NCBI GenBank assembly: GCA_040880025.1
Contig: JBBDJD010000010.1
Span: 62,001 to 126,000 of the forward strand
Length of the DNA: 64,000 nt
Source of the DNA: RCIO01 sp040880025
GTDB taxonomy: Bacteria > Pseudomonadota > Alphaproteobacteria > Rhizobiales > Rhizobiaceae
Direction of reading: 5' to 3'
Shown here: positions 51,365 through 60,131 of the stretch, piece by piece
Numbering within the stretch: position 1 is the first letter of the stretch
Layout: each line of letters opens with the position of its first letter
Translations under genes and position numbers: made by a program
The notes under the pieces: generated by a model
Databases searched by the model: none
The model's input: only the letters and a program-made list of their open reading frames with translations
What the model was told of the DNA's origin: nothing

Positions 51365-51530
51365 TTGGCGTACTGCGCTTCTCGACAGGAGTAAAACATC
51401 CCCGGGGCCTTATTGATCCTTAGGGAGCTGTCCCTGACCCGGCTCGTGGGCTGGGTCACACGGCGCCCACCTACGTTGTAGGCTCCCGGGATCAACCTCT
51501 CCACCGGTCGTCGCGGTTCGCCACCTTTTC
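51365..51530 (+). ncRNA. ssrS: 6S RNA
   Basis: A roughly 165-nt non-coding stretch folds as a long hairpin. Closing stem GGCGTACTGCG (51367-51377) pairs with CGCGGTTCGCC (51512-51522), 10 of 11 including one wobble. Inner stems TTGATCC/GGATCAA and GGGAGC/GCTCCC follow, and the apical arm has TGACCC/GGGTCA. The position directly before 5-formyltetrahydrofolate cyclo-ligase is the classic 6S location. 6S RNA mimics an open promoter and binds sigma-70 RNA polymerase. Ends are approximate. Confidence 0.8.
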
Positions 51531-51578
51531 GTCGCTTATGCTCTGGCCTTCCTGGCCGGCTGGCGGCAAAAGAGCTGC

Positions 51579-52160
51579 ATGGATGCCTTGCCCCGCGAGA
51601 TAAAAAAGCAACTCCGCGCCGAAGCGCTGGCGCGGCGCGACGCGCTCGACCCGCAATGGCGCATCGAAAGATCGATGGCCATGGCCGAAGCGGTAGCGGA
51701 GATGGATGTCGGCGGCGATACCGTCGTTTCCGGCTTCTGGCCGATGCGCTCGGAGGTCGACATCCGCCCGGCAATGTTTGCCCTAGGCGACATGGGCGCG
51801 CGGCTCTGCCTGCCCGCCATCCTCGACAAGACGACGATCGTGTTTCGCGAACTGGTGCGCGGCGCCGGGCTGGTCGACATGGGATTCGGCACATTCGGTC
51901 CCGGACCTGGCGCCAAAGAGCTCGAGCCGGACCTCATGCTGGTGCCGCTGGCCGCCTTCGACCGGCGCGGCCACCGCATCGGCTACGGCGCCGGTTATTA
52001 CGACCGGGCCATCGCCAGGCTCCAGGAAAACGGCAAGGCGCGGCGGCTGATTGGCATCGCCTTCGAGTGTCAGCAGGTCGAGCACGTTCCCGATCAGCCG
52101 CACGATATCCTGCTCCCTGAAATCCTCACCGAGAACGGCCTGACCCGTTTTCCGCGATAG
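51579..52160 (+). CDS. 5-formyltetrahydrofolate cyclo-ligase
   Basis: 193 residues. N-terminal KKQLRAEALARRDALDP, FWPMRSEVDIRPAM and the ATP-site motif GYGAGYYDRAIARL match the FAU1/YgfA family, which converts 5-formyl-THF to 5,10-methenyl-THF with ATP. It lies just downstream of 6S RNA and may be read from the same transcript. The stop is 48 bp before the phosphoesterase gene. Confidence 0.94.
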   Translation: MDALPREIKKQLRAEALARRDALDPQWRIERSMAMAEAVAEMDVGGDTVVSGFWPMRSEVDIRPAMFALGDMGARLCLPAILDKTTIVFRELVRGAGLVDMGFGTFGPGPGAKELEPDLMLVPLAAFDRRGHRIGYGAGYYDRAIARLQENGKARRLIGIAFECQQVEHVPDQPHDILLPEILTENGLTRFPR

Positions 52161-52208
52161 GCGCCGCCCGGCTTGCCTTTCACGAACGCCCCGCGATAGA
52201 GACAGGCC

Positions 52209-53033
52209 ATGCGTTTGCTCTTTCTCGGCGACATGGTGGGCCGGTCCGGGCGCACGGCCGTGTGGGAGCGACTGCCCGGCCTGATCTCGGACCTGAAGCT
52301 CGATTTCGTGATCGTCAACGGCGAGAACGCCGCCGGCGGTTTCGGCATCACGGAAGAGATCTACCGCCAGACGCTGAACGCCGGCGCCGATGTCGTCACC
52401 ACCGGCAACCATGTCTGGGACCAGAAGGAGGCGCTGCAGTTCGCCCCGCATGAGGATCGCTTCCTGCGGCCAGCCAACTTCCCGCAGGGCACGCCCGGCC
52501 GCGGCTCGGGGCTCTACACGGCGCGCAATGGCGCGCGGGTTCTGGTCGCCAACATCATGGGCCGCGTCTTCATGCATCCCGAACTCGACGACCCGTTCCA
52601 GTCAGCCGAACGCATTCTGGAGGCGGCGCAACTGGGCGGCGAGGCCGACGCCGCGATCATCGACTTCCACGCCGAGGCGACGTCGGAGAAAATGTGCTTC
52701 GCGCATTTCGTCGACGGCCGGGTTTCCATGGTGGTCGGCACGCACACGCATCAACCGACCGCCGATCACCAGATCCTCAACGGCGGCACCGGCTATCTGT
52801 CCGACGCCGGCATGTGCGGCGACTACGATTCCTCGCTGGGCATGGACAAGGAAGAGCCCCTCAACCGCTTTCTGTCGAAAGTGCCGAAAGGCCGCTTCGA
52901 GGCGGCGGGCGGGCCGGCGACGATTTGCGGCGTCGGCATCGAGATCTCCGATGGTTCAGGGCTCGCAGAAAAAATCGCGCCGTTGAGGCTCGGCCCCCGG
53001 CTCGAAGAAACCGTTCCCGCTTTCTGGGCCTGA
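52209..53033 (+). CDS. YmdB-type (TIGR00282) metallophosphoesterase
   Basis: 274 residues. Metal-site motifs LFLGDMVGRSGR, VNGENAAGGFGI, TTGNHVWDQKE and GTHTHQPTADH are all present with MCGDYDSSLGMD, as in YmdB, a 2',3'-cyclic-nucleotide phosphodiesterase in Bacillus. Its role in rhizobia is not defined. It follows the cyclo-ligase in an apparent operon. Confidence 0.94.
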   Translation: MRLLFLGDMVGRSGRTAVWERLPGLISDLKLDFVIVNGENAAGGFGITEEIYRQTLNAGADVVTTGNHVWDQKEALQFAPHEDRFLRPANFPQGTPGRGSGLYTARNGARVLVANIMGRVFMHPELDDPFQSAERILEAAQLGGEADAAIIDFHAEATSEKMCFAHFVDGRVSMVVGTHTHQPTADHQILNGGTGYLSDAGMCGDYDSSLGMDKEEPLNRFLSKVPKGRFEAAGGPATICGVGIEISDGSGLAEKIAPLRLGPRLEETVPAFWA

Positions 53034-53049
53034 CACCCATCCTTTTTTG

Positions 53050-53712
53050 CTAGACGTGCACGCCGGTCGGCACCGGCCCCCATTTGTTTTCGTGCTTCTG
53101 GGAGCCGATCAGCGTGAAGACGAGGATGATCAGCGGACCGATCATCGGCACCGGCCCGAGCAGGATGAACCATCCCGCCAAGCCGATGTCGTGCAGCCTG
53201 CGCACGAGCAGGGCAAGCGAAGGCAGGAACAGAAAGAGCACGAAGATGCCCATGAAAGCGCTGGCGAATCTTGGCTCATCGGCCTCGTTGTAGCCGAGCG
53301 CCGTACCCGCGCCGAAACCGATGCCGCCGACAATGGCGAACCCGATCAGCGATACGAACACGAAGCTCCAATATTCCCGCCGCCGCGCCCTGCCGCGAAA
53401 GCGGACGTAGCCTGCCGTGACGCAATAGCGGAAATAGCTGAGCAGGCCGGGCGCTACGGCCGGTTCGACAACGACATCAGGCGGCGCTACGGCTTCCGTC
53501 GACGGCTGTTGCCGGGCGGCCTGGCCGCGGATTTGCGGTGTGATCTGGCGCGCCCGGTCGGCTTCCGCCTCGAACGCGACCTTGACGCCCTTCGCCACAG
53601 CCGCATCCACCACCAGATCGTTAGCGTCGAACACGTAGCGGTTGCCGTCCGCGCCGGAGATGAAACCGGTGCCGCGCTCACTGTCGAAATAGATGATCTC
53701 GCCGTTGCTCAA
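53050..53712 (-). CDS. Cold-shock-like domain fused to DUF805 membrane protein, TTG start
   Basis: 220 residues beginning with TTG at 53712, 5 nt after GGGGAAG. Residues 1-65 resemble a cold-shock/OB fold (GEIIYFDSERGTGFISGADG with the RNP1-like GTGFI). A Pro/Gln linker leads to a DUF805 domain (about 95-220: RGRARRREYWSFVFVSLIGF; LALLVRRLHDIGLAGW) with four membrane helices. The upstream open frame to 53976 lacks a ribosome site and family similarity. The fusion suggests a nucleic-acid- or ligand-sensing membrane protein, but its role is unknown. Confidence 0.78.
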   Translation of the reverse strand: MSNGEIIYFDSERGTGFISGADGNRYVFDANDLVVDAAVAKGVKVAFEAEADRARQITPQIRGQAARQQPSTEAVAPPDVVVEPAVAPGLLSYFRYCVTAGYVRFRGRARRREYWSFVFVSLIGFAIVGGIGFGAGTALGYNEADEPRFASAFMGIFVLFLFLPSLALLVRRLHDIGLAGWFILLGPVPMIGPLIILVFTLIGSQKHENKWGPVPTGVHV

Positions 53713-53858
53713 ATCTGCTTCCCCGACCTTGGTGATGGGAAGTTCCCTTTGCGGCGCGCGCCTGTCAACGTCGGCGTGCCGGCCGTCAGCCGGAGCAGGT
53801 CGCCAGAATCGACACGAGGACGATGCCGCAGGGCCGGCGACAAGGACAGCATGCCATG

Positions 53859-54335
53859 TCAAAGAAAGGCGATCCAGCGCCCGGCCAGCAGCGCCGCGAT
53901 CCAGATGACGGCAGACAACAGCGCGCCGGCCTTCAACCGTAGGCTTGCGATGTCGCCTGCAAGCGCCGCCACCCATGCGTTGCTGCGTCTTAGCGCAACC
54001 GCGTTGATCACACCGAGGGTGACCAGCGTGATCTTGGTCAGAAAGGCCGGGTTATAGGCATACTCCAGCGGCTGCACCGAAAACAGCAGCACGCCCGTGA
54101 CGACGGCGAGTACCAGCCCGGCGGCGGAAACATTGGTCATCAGCCGCAGAAACGGCCCGGCTTCAACGGTGCGGAAAAAGCCCAGCATTCGCAGATCCGC
54201 GACCATGATCCCGCCAATCAGCAGCGTAAGCGAAAAGATGTGTGTCGCGTTGACGAGCGGGTACACATAGATCGAGCGGCGAATAAAGGCGGCCACTTCC
54301 CAGTTCTGGAGCGCCTGCAGCAACTCGACCAGCAT
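53859..54335 (-). CDS. Four-helix membrane protein, DUF6644-like
   Basis: 158 residues with four membrane helices (YPLVNATHIFSLTLLIGGIM; VSAAGLVLAVVTGVLLF; TKITLVTLGVINAVAL; AVIWIAALLAGRWIAFL). A conserved NATHIF histidine and a VQPLEYAYNP loop are typical of small proteins found next to DUF6152 genes, as here. Function unknown. 13 bp after the DUF6152 gene. Confidence 0.75.
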   Translation of the reverse strand: MLVELLQALQNWEVAAFIRRSIYVYPLVNATHIFSLTLLIGGIMVADLRMLGFFRTVEAGPFLRLMTNVSAAGLVLAVVTGVLLFSVQPLEYAYNPAFLTKITLVTLGVINAVALRRSNAWVAALAGDIASLRLKAGALLSAVIWIAALLAGRWIAFL

Positions 54336-54348
54336 CGGTCGGCCGCCC

Positions 54349-54744
54349 TCAGAGAGCCGGTACGCGGTTCGGGTAGACGTCGTATGTCTGGCCGTTCACG
54401 ATCACGCGCGCCGCCTTCATGCTCAAGCTGCCGGGATCGCGCGAGCGGAAGCCGACGCAGGTCACCTCGTCGCCGATTGCCGCCACCTCGTCGTCGAAAC
54501 CGGCGCGCAAGGTCCGCGACAGCGGCGCCAGGTCGACATGCCAGAGGCCCTCGCCGTTACGTACCTCCAATATCACATGCGGGTTGCCGACATAGATCTC
54601 CTCGATGACGCCGGTCAGTTCAAACGGCGTATCCTCCGTCCAGGCCCAGCCATGATGGGCGGCCGCCGTGCCGCCGGCGAGAAAGAGCATCGCCAGTGCG
54701 GCCAGCACCGTTCGAGGATGAGCCGCTGCCCGAATTTTGTGCAT
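54349..54744 (-). CDS. DUF6152-like periplasmic protein
   Basis: 131 residues from the ATG at 54744 (GGGAG 8 nt upstream). A signal peptide ends at GGTAAAHHGW; the mature part starts HHGWAW, then FELTGVIEEIYVGNPHVILEV and DEVTCVGFRSRDPGS, a small beta barrel as in DUF6152. The N-terminal HH could bind metal. Coupled to the membrane protein downstream; role unknown. Confidence 0.78.
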   Translation of the reverse strand: MHKIRAAAHPRTVLAALAMLFLAGGTAAAHHGWAWTEDTPFELTGVIEEIYVGNPHVILEVRNGEGLWHVDLAPLSRTLRAGFDDEVAAIGDEVTCVGFRSRDPGSLSMKAARVIVNGQTYDVYPNRVPAL

Positions 54745-55149
54745 TGTCCGATCTCCCGTCATGTCGCCCGCCGCCCCGTAAAACACTAGGCGGCGGGCAT
54801 CCGGCGTCAAATCACGTGCCCTTGATCCACGCGGCGCCCGATTGACTCTTTTTGCGATCGGCGTCATTAGCGGCGCAACTGGACGATGGGTCGTTTTCGG
54901 CGCATCGCGGTGGAGCAGACACATGCACGGTCATCGACCCGTCAGTGCGATACATTGGCCCGCCCGGCGGCTCGCCGGGGCGGCCAATTCTGCTTTCCTC
55001 ACCAAGACCACGGCCAAAACGAAGACCACGAAGGTCTGACCCCAGCGGCCGCCTGCTCTCTCCCCGGGTCCGCCGGGGCAGGGCCGAAACCCGCCACAAG
55101 GTTCGGGTAACGCGGCGCGAAGCGGAGAGGACCAGGAGAACACACGACA
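54745..55149. other. Non-coding spacer before asd
   Basis: About 400 bp between divergent DUF6152 and asd. A minus-strand frame (54812-54955 or so, MYRTDGSMTVHVSAPPRC...) is open but has no ribosome site. AGGAGA lies close before asd. A GC-rich stem region (CCCCGGGTCCGCCGGGG, 55057-55073 or so) may lie in the asd leader. Confidence 0.45.
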
Positions 55150-56184
55150 ATGGGTTTCAAGATTGCAGTCGTCGGAGCCACCGGCAATGTCGGCCGGGAG
55201 ATGCTCAATATCCTCGAGGAGCGCGGCTTTCCGGCCGACGAGATCGTGCCTCTCGCCTCGCGGCGTTCGATAGGCAGCGAGGTGTCCTATGGCGATCGCA
55301 CCCTCAAGGTGCGGGCGTTGGAGAACTACGATTTTTCCGACACCGATCTTTGCCTGATGTCGGCAGGTGGGTCGGTTTCCAAGGAATGGTCGCCCCGCAT
55401 CGGCAAGCAGGGATGCGTCGTCATCGACAATTCCTCGGCCTGGCGCTACGACGCCGACGTGCCGCTGATCGTGCCTGAGGTTAACCCGGACGCCATCGAC
55501 CGCTTCACCAGAAAGAACATCATCGCCAATCCCAACTGCTCGACGGCGCAGCTCGTCGTGGCGCTGAAGCCGCTTCACGACCGGGCAACGATCAAGCGCC
55601 TGGTCATCGCCACCTACCAGTCGGTGTCCGGCGCCGGCAAGGACGCGATGGACGAGCTTTTCCAGCAGACCCGTGCGGTCTTCGTCGCCGATCCGGTCGA
55701 GGCCAAGAAGTTCACCAAGCGCATCGCCTTCAACGTCATTCCCCATATCGACGTCTTCATGGAAGACGGTTCGACCAAGGAGGAGTGGAAGATGGTGGCT
55801 GAGACCAAGAAGATGCTCGATCCCAAGATCAAGCTGACGGCCACCTGCGTGCGCGTGCCGGTCTTCATCGGCCATTCGGAAGCCGTCAACATCGAATTCG
55901 AAAAGCCGATCACCGCCGACGAGGCCCGCGAAATCCTGCGCGAGGCCCCCGGATGCCTGGTCGTCGACAAGCATGAGGACGGCGGATACGTCACGCCCTA
56001 CGAGGCGGCGGGCGAGGACGCGACCTACATCTCGCGCATCCGCGAGGATTCCACACTCGATAACGGGCTGAACCTGTGGATAGTGTCCGACAATCTGCGC
56101 AAAGGCGCCGCGCTCAATACCGTGCAGATCGCCGAACTGCTGGTGGCGCGGGGTCTTATCCAGCCGAAAAAGCGGGCGGCCTAA
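55150..56184 (+). CDS. asd: Aspartate-semialdehyde dehydrogenase
   Basis: 344 residues. NADP fold VVGATGNVGREML, active Cys130 in ANPNCSTAQLVVALKPL, and the substrate-binding ATCVRVPVFIGHSEAVNIEF with the catalytic histidine. It reduces aspartyl phosphate to the semialdehyde for lysine, threonine, methionine and diaminopimelate. AGGAGA precedes the ATG. Ends in a strong bidirectional terminator. Confidence 0.97.
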   Translation: MGFKIAVVGATGNVGREMLNILEERGFPADEIVPLASRRSIGSEVSYGDRTLKVRALENYDFSDTDLCLMSAGGSVSKEWSPRIGKQGCVVIDNSSAWRYDADVPLIVPEVNPDAIDRFTRKNIIANPNCSTAQLVVALKPLHDRATIKRLVIATYQSVSGAGKDAMDELFQQTRAVFVADPVEAKKFTKRIAFNVIPHIDVFMEDGSTKEEWKMVAETKKMLDPKIKLTATCVRVPVFIGHSEAVNIEFEKPITADEAREILREAPGCLVVDKHEDGGYVTPYEAAGEDATYISRIREDSTLDNGLNLWIVSDNLRKGAALNTVQIAELLVARGLIQPKKRAA

Positions 56185-56203
56185 GCCACCCGGCAACGAT
56201 CGA

Positions 56204-56241
56204 GACAAAGGCCGCGACAGATTTCCGTCGCGGCCTTTGTC
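56204..56241. terminator. Bidirectional terminator between asd and a convergent gene
   Basis: A 15-bp perfect stem (56204-56218 with 56227-56241, core AAAGGCCGCGAC) around an 8-nt loop, extended outward by GCAACG/CGTTGC. No long T tract, but CTTTGTC ends both arms. It lies between the convergent stops of asd and the 109-codon gene. Confidence 0.75.
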
Positions 56242-56253
56242 GTTGCAGGCGTG

Positions 56254-56583
56254 TTATTCTGTCGGAGCCGGCTCGTTCTCCTGCGGAACGGCGGCGGGAG
56301 CCTCCTCGGCCGGAGCGACTGCGTCAGGCGCCGGCCGATTGGCAGGCGGAAGAATTTCTTCCTGCTGGCTGTCGATACCCGGCGTCGCAGTCTGCGTCGG
56401 GTCGATATCCTCGCTCGGGCCGGAGAAGGTGACCAGACCGACCACCAGCAACGCAATCAGCATAACGGCGACTGCCAGGCTTGTACGGCCGCTGCCGGAA
56501 CTGATTTCGGGCCGATCAGCATTGTTGCCTAGCCCTGGATCGCGCGGATAAAGCGGATCACGGAATTTGGGATCATTGATCAT
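56254..56583 (-). CDS. Hypothetical single-pass membrane protein with Pro/Glu-rich tail
   Basis: 109 residues: polar N-terminus (INDPKFRDPLYPRDPGLGNN), one membrane helix (35-53) and a C-terminal Pro/Ala/Glu-rich tail that probably lies in the periplasm. The GGGAGA ribosome site is part of a stem (CCCTGA/TCAGGG, 56593-56610). Similar small proteins are frequent in Rhizobiales; no function known. Confidence 0.75.
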   Translation of the reverse strand: MINDPKFRDPLYPRDPGLGNNADRPEISSGSGRTSLAVAVMLIALLVVGLVTFSGPSEDIDPTQTATPGIDSQQEEILPPANRPAPDAVAPAEEAPAAVPQENEPAPTE

Positions 56584-56658
56584 TGTATTTCTCCCTGACT
56601 TCGCTCAGGGGAAACAGCGGGAACACGATCCCGTTCCTTCACACATGGTTTCGGACTG

Positions 56659-57716
56659 TTACCGGCCGGCAGGTTGAACTTTCAGCCCTTCCGCCGCCAG
56701 CAGCGCGACCAGGCCGTCCGAACCCGGCAGGTGCAGAGCGCCAACCGCAATGAAGGCGCCGCCTTCCTCGATCATCGGCAGGGCTGCTTCCACCATGCCG
56801 TGATTGCGCGCCGACACCATAGTTTCCTGAAAGACCGAATAATTGCCTTCGTCGTCTTCCGATTCCGGCAAAACGGCCAGAACAGGCCGGTCTCACCGTC
56901 GAGGTAGAGCTGGATCATCGTCTCCATGACGTCGTCGACCTTGTCGCCCAGCTTCAGCGTCTCGACCAGCCCGGCAATGTGCATGGACATGGGCAGCGAG
57001 GCCATCGCCTCGAGCTGGCTTTCGGCGGTTTCAAGTCCGGCAAGCTCCTTGCCACTTGCCTGCGCGTCCTCGGCCAGCTTCGCGTCGAGAACCTTCACGC
57101 CGGACTGTTTTCGGGCCATTTCGCAGGCCGGCAGCGCGACCAGAGCGGAAATGATCCAGGGTTTCATCTTTTCCACGCTCGAAAGCGGAATGCCGCGCGC
57201 CGCGAGCGCCTCGCTGACGGCGGCCCTGTCACCCGGCGGAATCAGCGAAGAAAGCGTCTCACCACCCGTGAACATCATCAATTCCGGCCGCTTCATCATC
57301 GCGGCGGTCATCGTGGCCTGATCGAGAATGTCGGTCGTCTCGATGACGACGAGGCGCGCCTGATCGAAGGCATTGCGGGCCTCTAGCGGCAACGCCACGA
57401 CGCGCGGATCGGTCATGTGCATGGTGCCGAACAGCCAGGACGTCTCTCCATCGGCGTTCTCGACCCGCCAGAGCAGGCCCTCGCCGTTGACTGTTTCAGC
57501 CGCTTCCTTGCGCAGTGCGGCCGCCTGTCCCGGATCGTCACGCTCCATGGCCGCGAGCAGGTTTTCGCCGCCGCACTCGATCTCCTGCGCGGCTGCCGGC
57601 CGCGCCATCAGGGCAAAGGCCATTACAAGCGCGGCGAGCAGCAGCCAGTGTGCGATGCCCAGAAGCCCGAGCAGCAAGCCATCCGGCCGGTTGCCGGTGA
57701 AAATGGTCGATCTCAT
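56659..57716 (-). pseudogene. TraB/GumN-family protein, interrupted by a frameshift
   Basis: The first frame (57716 to about 56885) has a membrane/signal segment and the TraB core: LLWRVENADGETSWLFGTMHMTD, LEARNAFDQARLVVIETTD, PWIISALVALPACEM. At LYLDGETGLFWP it shifts; the expected end (VLPESEDDEGNYSVFQETMV, RNHGMVEAALPMIEEGGAF, VGALHLPGSDG) continues in another frame to a TAA at 56659. One extra base in TTCTGGCC would restore the protein (about 353 residues). Either a recent mutation or a sequencing error; the C-terminal half holds conserved histidines, so the product would be inactive. Confidence 0.85.
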
Positions 57717-57764
57717 AGCAATGACATCTAGGCCAAAAATGCAGCAAAAGTGTTAAATGCCGGC

Positions 57765-58703
57765 TCAGGCGCGCGGGTGTGCGGCATCGTAGGCCGCCAG
57801 CAGTCGCTCGGTATCGACGCCCGTGTAGATTTGCGTGGTCGACAGGCTGGCGTGGCCAAGCAGTTCCTGTATCGCGCGCAGGTCGCCGCCGCGGCCGAGC
57901 AGATGGGTCGCGAAGGAGTGTCTGAGCGCGTGCGGGGTGGCGCTGTCCGGCAATCCGAGCGCCGAGCGCAGTTTCTTCATCTCCCGCTGGATGATGGCCG
58001 GCGCCAAAGGCCCGCCACGCGCCCCGCGAAAAAGCGGTTTCCCCGACTGCAGCGCATGGGGGCAAAGCCGCCGGTATTCGCCGATTGCCGCCATCGCCGC
58101 CGGCAGGACCGGCACCAGCCGGGTCTTGCCGCCCTTGCCCGTCACGCGCAGCACCGGCTCGCTTCGTTCCGAAATCTGATCGGCGCTCAGCCCGAGCGCC
58201 TCTGAGATGCGCAGCCCGCAAGCGTAAAGCAATGTCAGCACCGCAGCGTTGCGCGCCGCGATCCATGGCTCTTCCGCAAGCTGTTCGCCGGCCGATATCG
58301 CCTTGCGGGCGTCTTCGGCCGTCAGCGGCTTGGGCAGCGATTTCGGCATGCGCGGGGCGCGGATGGCGGTCGCGCCGGCGGCGCTGGCCAGGCCGCGCCG
58401 CTCCAGGAACCGCAGCAGCGACCTGATTCCGGCCAAACCACGGCCCAGCGTCCGCGCTCCCACGCCGTCATTGCGGCGCGCCGCCAGAAAACCGCGCAAG
58501 TCGAACGCGCGCAGATCGGCAATGTCCGCAAGCCCGGGTGGCGACCCCAGGTGGCCGGTGAGAAAGGCCAGAAACTGCCGTGTGTCTCGCTCATAGGCCT
58601 CGACGGTCAGCGGCGCCATGCGGCGCTCGGCGGCCAGCGCATCGAGCCACTGGCCGCGCGCGGCGGCCAGGTCGGGTTTCGCTGTGACGATGAATTCGGC
58701 CAT
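57765..58703 (-). CDS. xerC: Tyrosine recombinase XerC
   Basis: 312 residues with an N-terminal SAM-like core-binding domain and complete catalytic set: Arg165 (CGLRISEAL), Lys190 (VTGKGGKTR), His258/Arg261 (TPHALRHSFATHLL), His284 (LLGHASLSTTQ) and Tyr293 (IYT). It resolves chromosome dimers at dif with XerD under FtsK. The start at 58703 is the family start. The length and chromosomal setting favour XerC over a phage integrase. Confidence 0.92.
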   Translation of the reverse strand: MAEFIVTAKPDLAAARGQWLDALAAERRMAPLTVEAYERDTRQFLAFLTGHLGSPPGLADIADLRAFDLRGFLAARRNDGVGARTLGRGLAGIRSLLRFLERRGLASAAGATAIRAPRMPKSLPKPLTAEDARKAISAGEQLAEEPWIAARNAAVLTLLYACGLRISEALGLSADQISERSEPVLRVTGKGGKTRLVPVLPAAMAAIGEYRRLCPHALQSGKPLFRGARGGPLAPAIIQREMKKLRSALGLPDSATPHALRHSFATHLLGRGGDLRAIQELLGHASLSTTQIYTGVDTERLLAAYDAAHPRA

Positions 58704-58824
58704 GTTCAGGGTTCGGGCTCGTCGATCTCGGAGCGAATCGTGACAAATCCGGGTTATCATCCAATGAAGCTGTGCGCTTGAAAAGCGGCGGGCGCGGGGA
58801 TACCCGTTCCGCGAGGAACATGAG

Positions 58825-59430
58825 ATGCCCAAACCTGAGAACCCCATACAGATGGCCGTGATCGGCGCCCCGCACGGCATTCGCGGCGAGTTGCGGGTCA
58901 AGGCCTATACCGGCGATCCATTGGCGCTGGGCGATTACGGTCCGCTTTTCGCCGAAGACGGACGGCAGTTCGACATCGCCGATATCCGCCCGGCCAAGAA
59001 CGTCGTCGTCGTACGCTTCCGCCAGGTCGCCAACCGCGAGGCCGCCGAAGCGCTTACCGGCGTGGCGCTGTTCGTCGACCGCTCGCAGCTTCCCGACGAA
59101 CTCGAGGAGGACGAATTCTACCATGCCGATCTGATCGGCCTTGCCGTGCGCGACGCCGACGGCGCGATGCTTGGCCGTATCACCGCTTTCCATGATTTCG
59201 GCGGCGGCGATATCATGGAAGTCGAGCGCACCGGGGGTGGAACCGTTCTGGTGCCTTTTACGAAGGATGCCGTGCCGAAGATCGACCTGAAAGGCGGATC
59301 GGTGACCGTCGACCCCGACGCGGCCGGCCTTCTGGAGACCGAGGACGAGGATGACATTCCCGGTGAGGCGGGTGATTTCGACCCGCGCCGCAGGCCGCGC
59401 GGTCCGAGCGACGCGGGCGGCAACCGGTGA
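58825..59430 (+). CDS. rimM: Ribosome maturation factor RimM
   Basis: 201 residues. N-terminal MAVIGAPHGIRGELRVKAYT and PRC-barrel segment EFYHADLIGLAVRDADGAMLG, ending PFTKDAVPKIDLKGG. It helps process the 30S head via S19. A C-terminal acidic/Arg tail is extra. First gene of rimM-trmD-DUF4260; the usual rpsP is not immediately upstream, where xerC diverges. Confidence 0.96.
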   Translation: MPKPENPIQMAVIGAPHGIRGELRVKAYTGDPLALGDYGPLFAEDGRQFDIADIRPAKNVVVVRFRQVANREAAEALTGVALFVDRSQLPDELEEDEFYHADLIGLAVRDADGAMLGRITAFHDFGGGDIMEVERTGGGTVLVPFTKDAVPKIDLKGGSVTVDPDAAGLLETEDEDDIPGEAGDFDPRRRPRGPSDAGGNR

Positions 59431-60131
59431 CCTTCCGCGCAACAGTTGTGACGCTCTATCCGGATATGTTTCCCGGCCCGCTCGGCCATTCGCTGGCCGG
59501 ACGTGGTCTCACGGACGGGTTGTGGTCGCTGGATACGGTCCAGATTCGCGATTTCGCTACCGACAGGCACCGCAGCGTGGACGATACGCCGGCGGGTGGT
59601 GGCGCCGGCATGGTGATGCGAGCCGACGTGCTCGCGCGGGCAATAGATGCGGCATCCCCCGCCGGCGATCAGCGCCCGCGCCTTCTGATGAGCCCGCGCG
59701 GCCGCCCGCTTGACCAGAGCCGCGTGCGCGAACTGGCGGACGGTCCGGGCGCGGTGATCCTGTGCGGGCGTTTCGAAGGCGTCGATCAAAGGGTGATCGA
59801 CAGCCGCGATCTCGAGGAGATTTCGGTCGGCGATTACATATTGTCGGGCGGCGAGCCGGCGGCGATCGTCATGCTCGACGCCATTGTCCGCCTGCTGCCC
59901 GGCGTCATGGGCAATGACGCTTCGGGGGCCGAGGAAAGCTTCGAAGGCGGGCTTCTGGAGCACCCGCAATACACGCGCCCGCAGGAATTCGAGGGCCTGC
60001 CGATCCCCGAGGTGCTGATGTCCGGCAACCATGCGAAAATCGCGGCATGGCGGCGCGAACAGGCGGAAAAACTGACCGGCGAGCGGCGGCCCGACCTTCT
60101 TACGGCAGACAAAAAGGAAACTGACGAATGA
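59427..60131 (+). CDS. trmD: tRNA (guanine-37-N1)-methyltransferase TrmD
   Basis: 234 residues from a GTG start that overlaps the rimM stop (GTGA). Trefoil-knot motifs: LYPDMFPGPLGHSLAGR, DDTPAGGGAGMVMRADV, ILCGRFEGVDQRV and ISVGDYILSGGEPAA. It methylates G37 in tRNAs reading CNN codons. Its stop overlaps the DUF4260 start. Confidence 0.97.
   Translation: MTFRATVVTLYPDMFPGPLGHSLAGRGLTDGLWSLDTVQIRDFATDRHRSVDDTPAGGGAGMVMRADVLARAIDAASPAGDQRPRLLMSPRGRPLDQSRVRELADGPGAVILCGRFEGVDQRVIDSRDLEEISVGDYILSGGEPAAIVMLDAIVRLLPGVMGNDASGAEESFEGGLLEHPQYTRPQEFEGLPIPEVLMSGNHAKIAAWRREQAEKLTGERRPDLLTADKKETDE

Noticed and set aside
54812..54957. Minus-strand frame before asd (MYRTDGSMTVHVSAPPRC...).
   Set aside because: No ribosome site and no family; the frame is only weakly gene-like.
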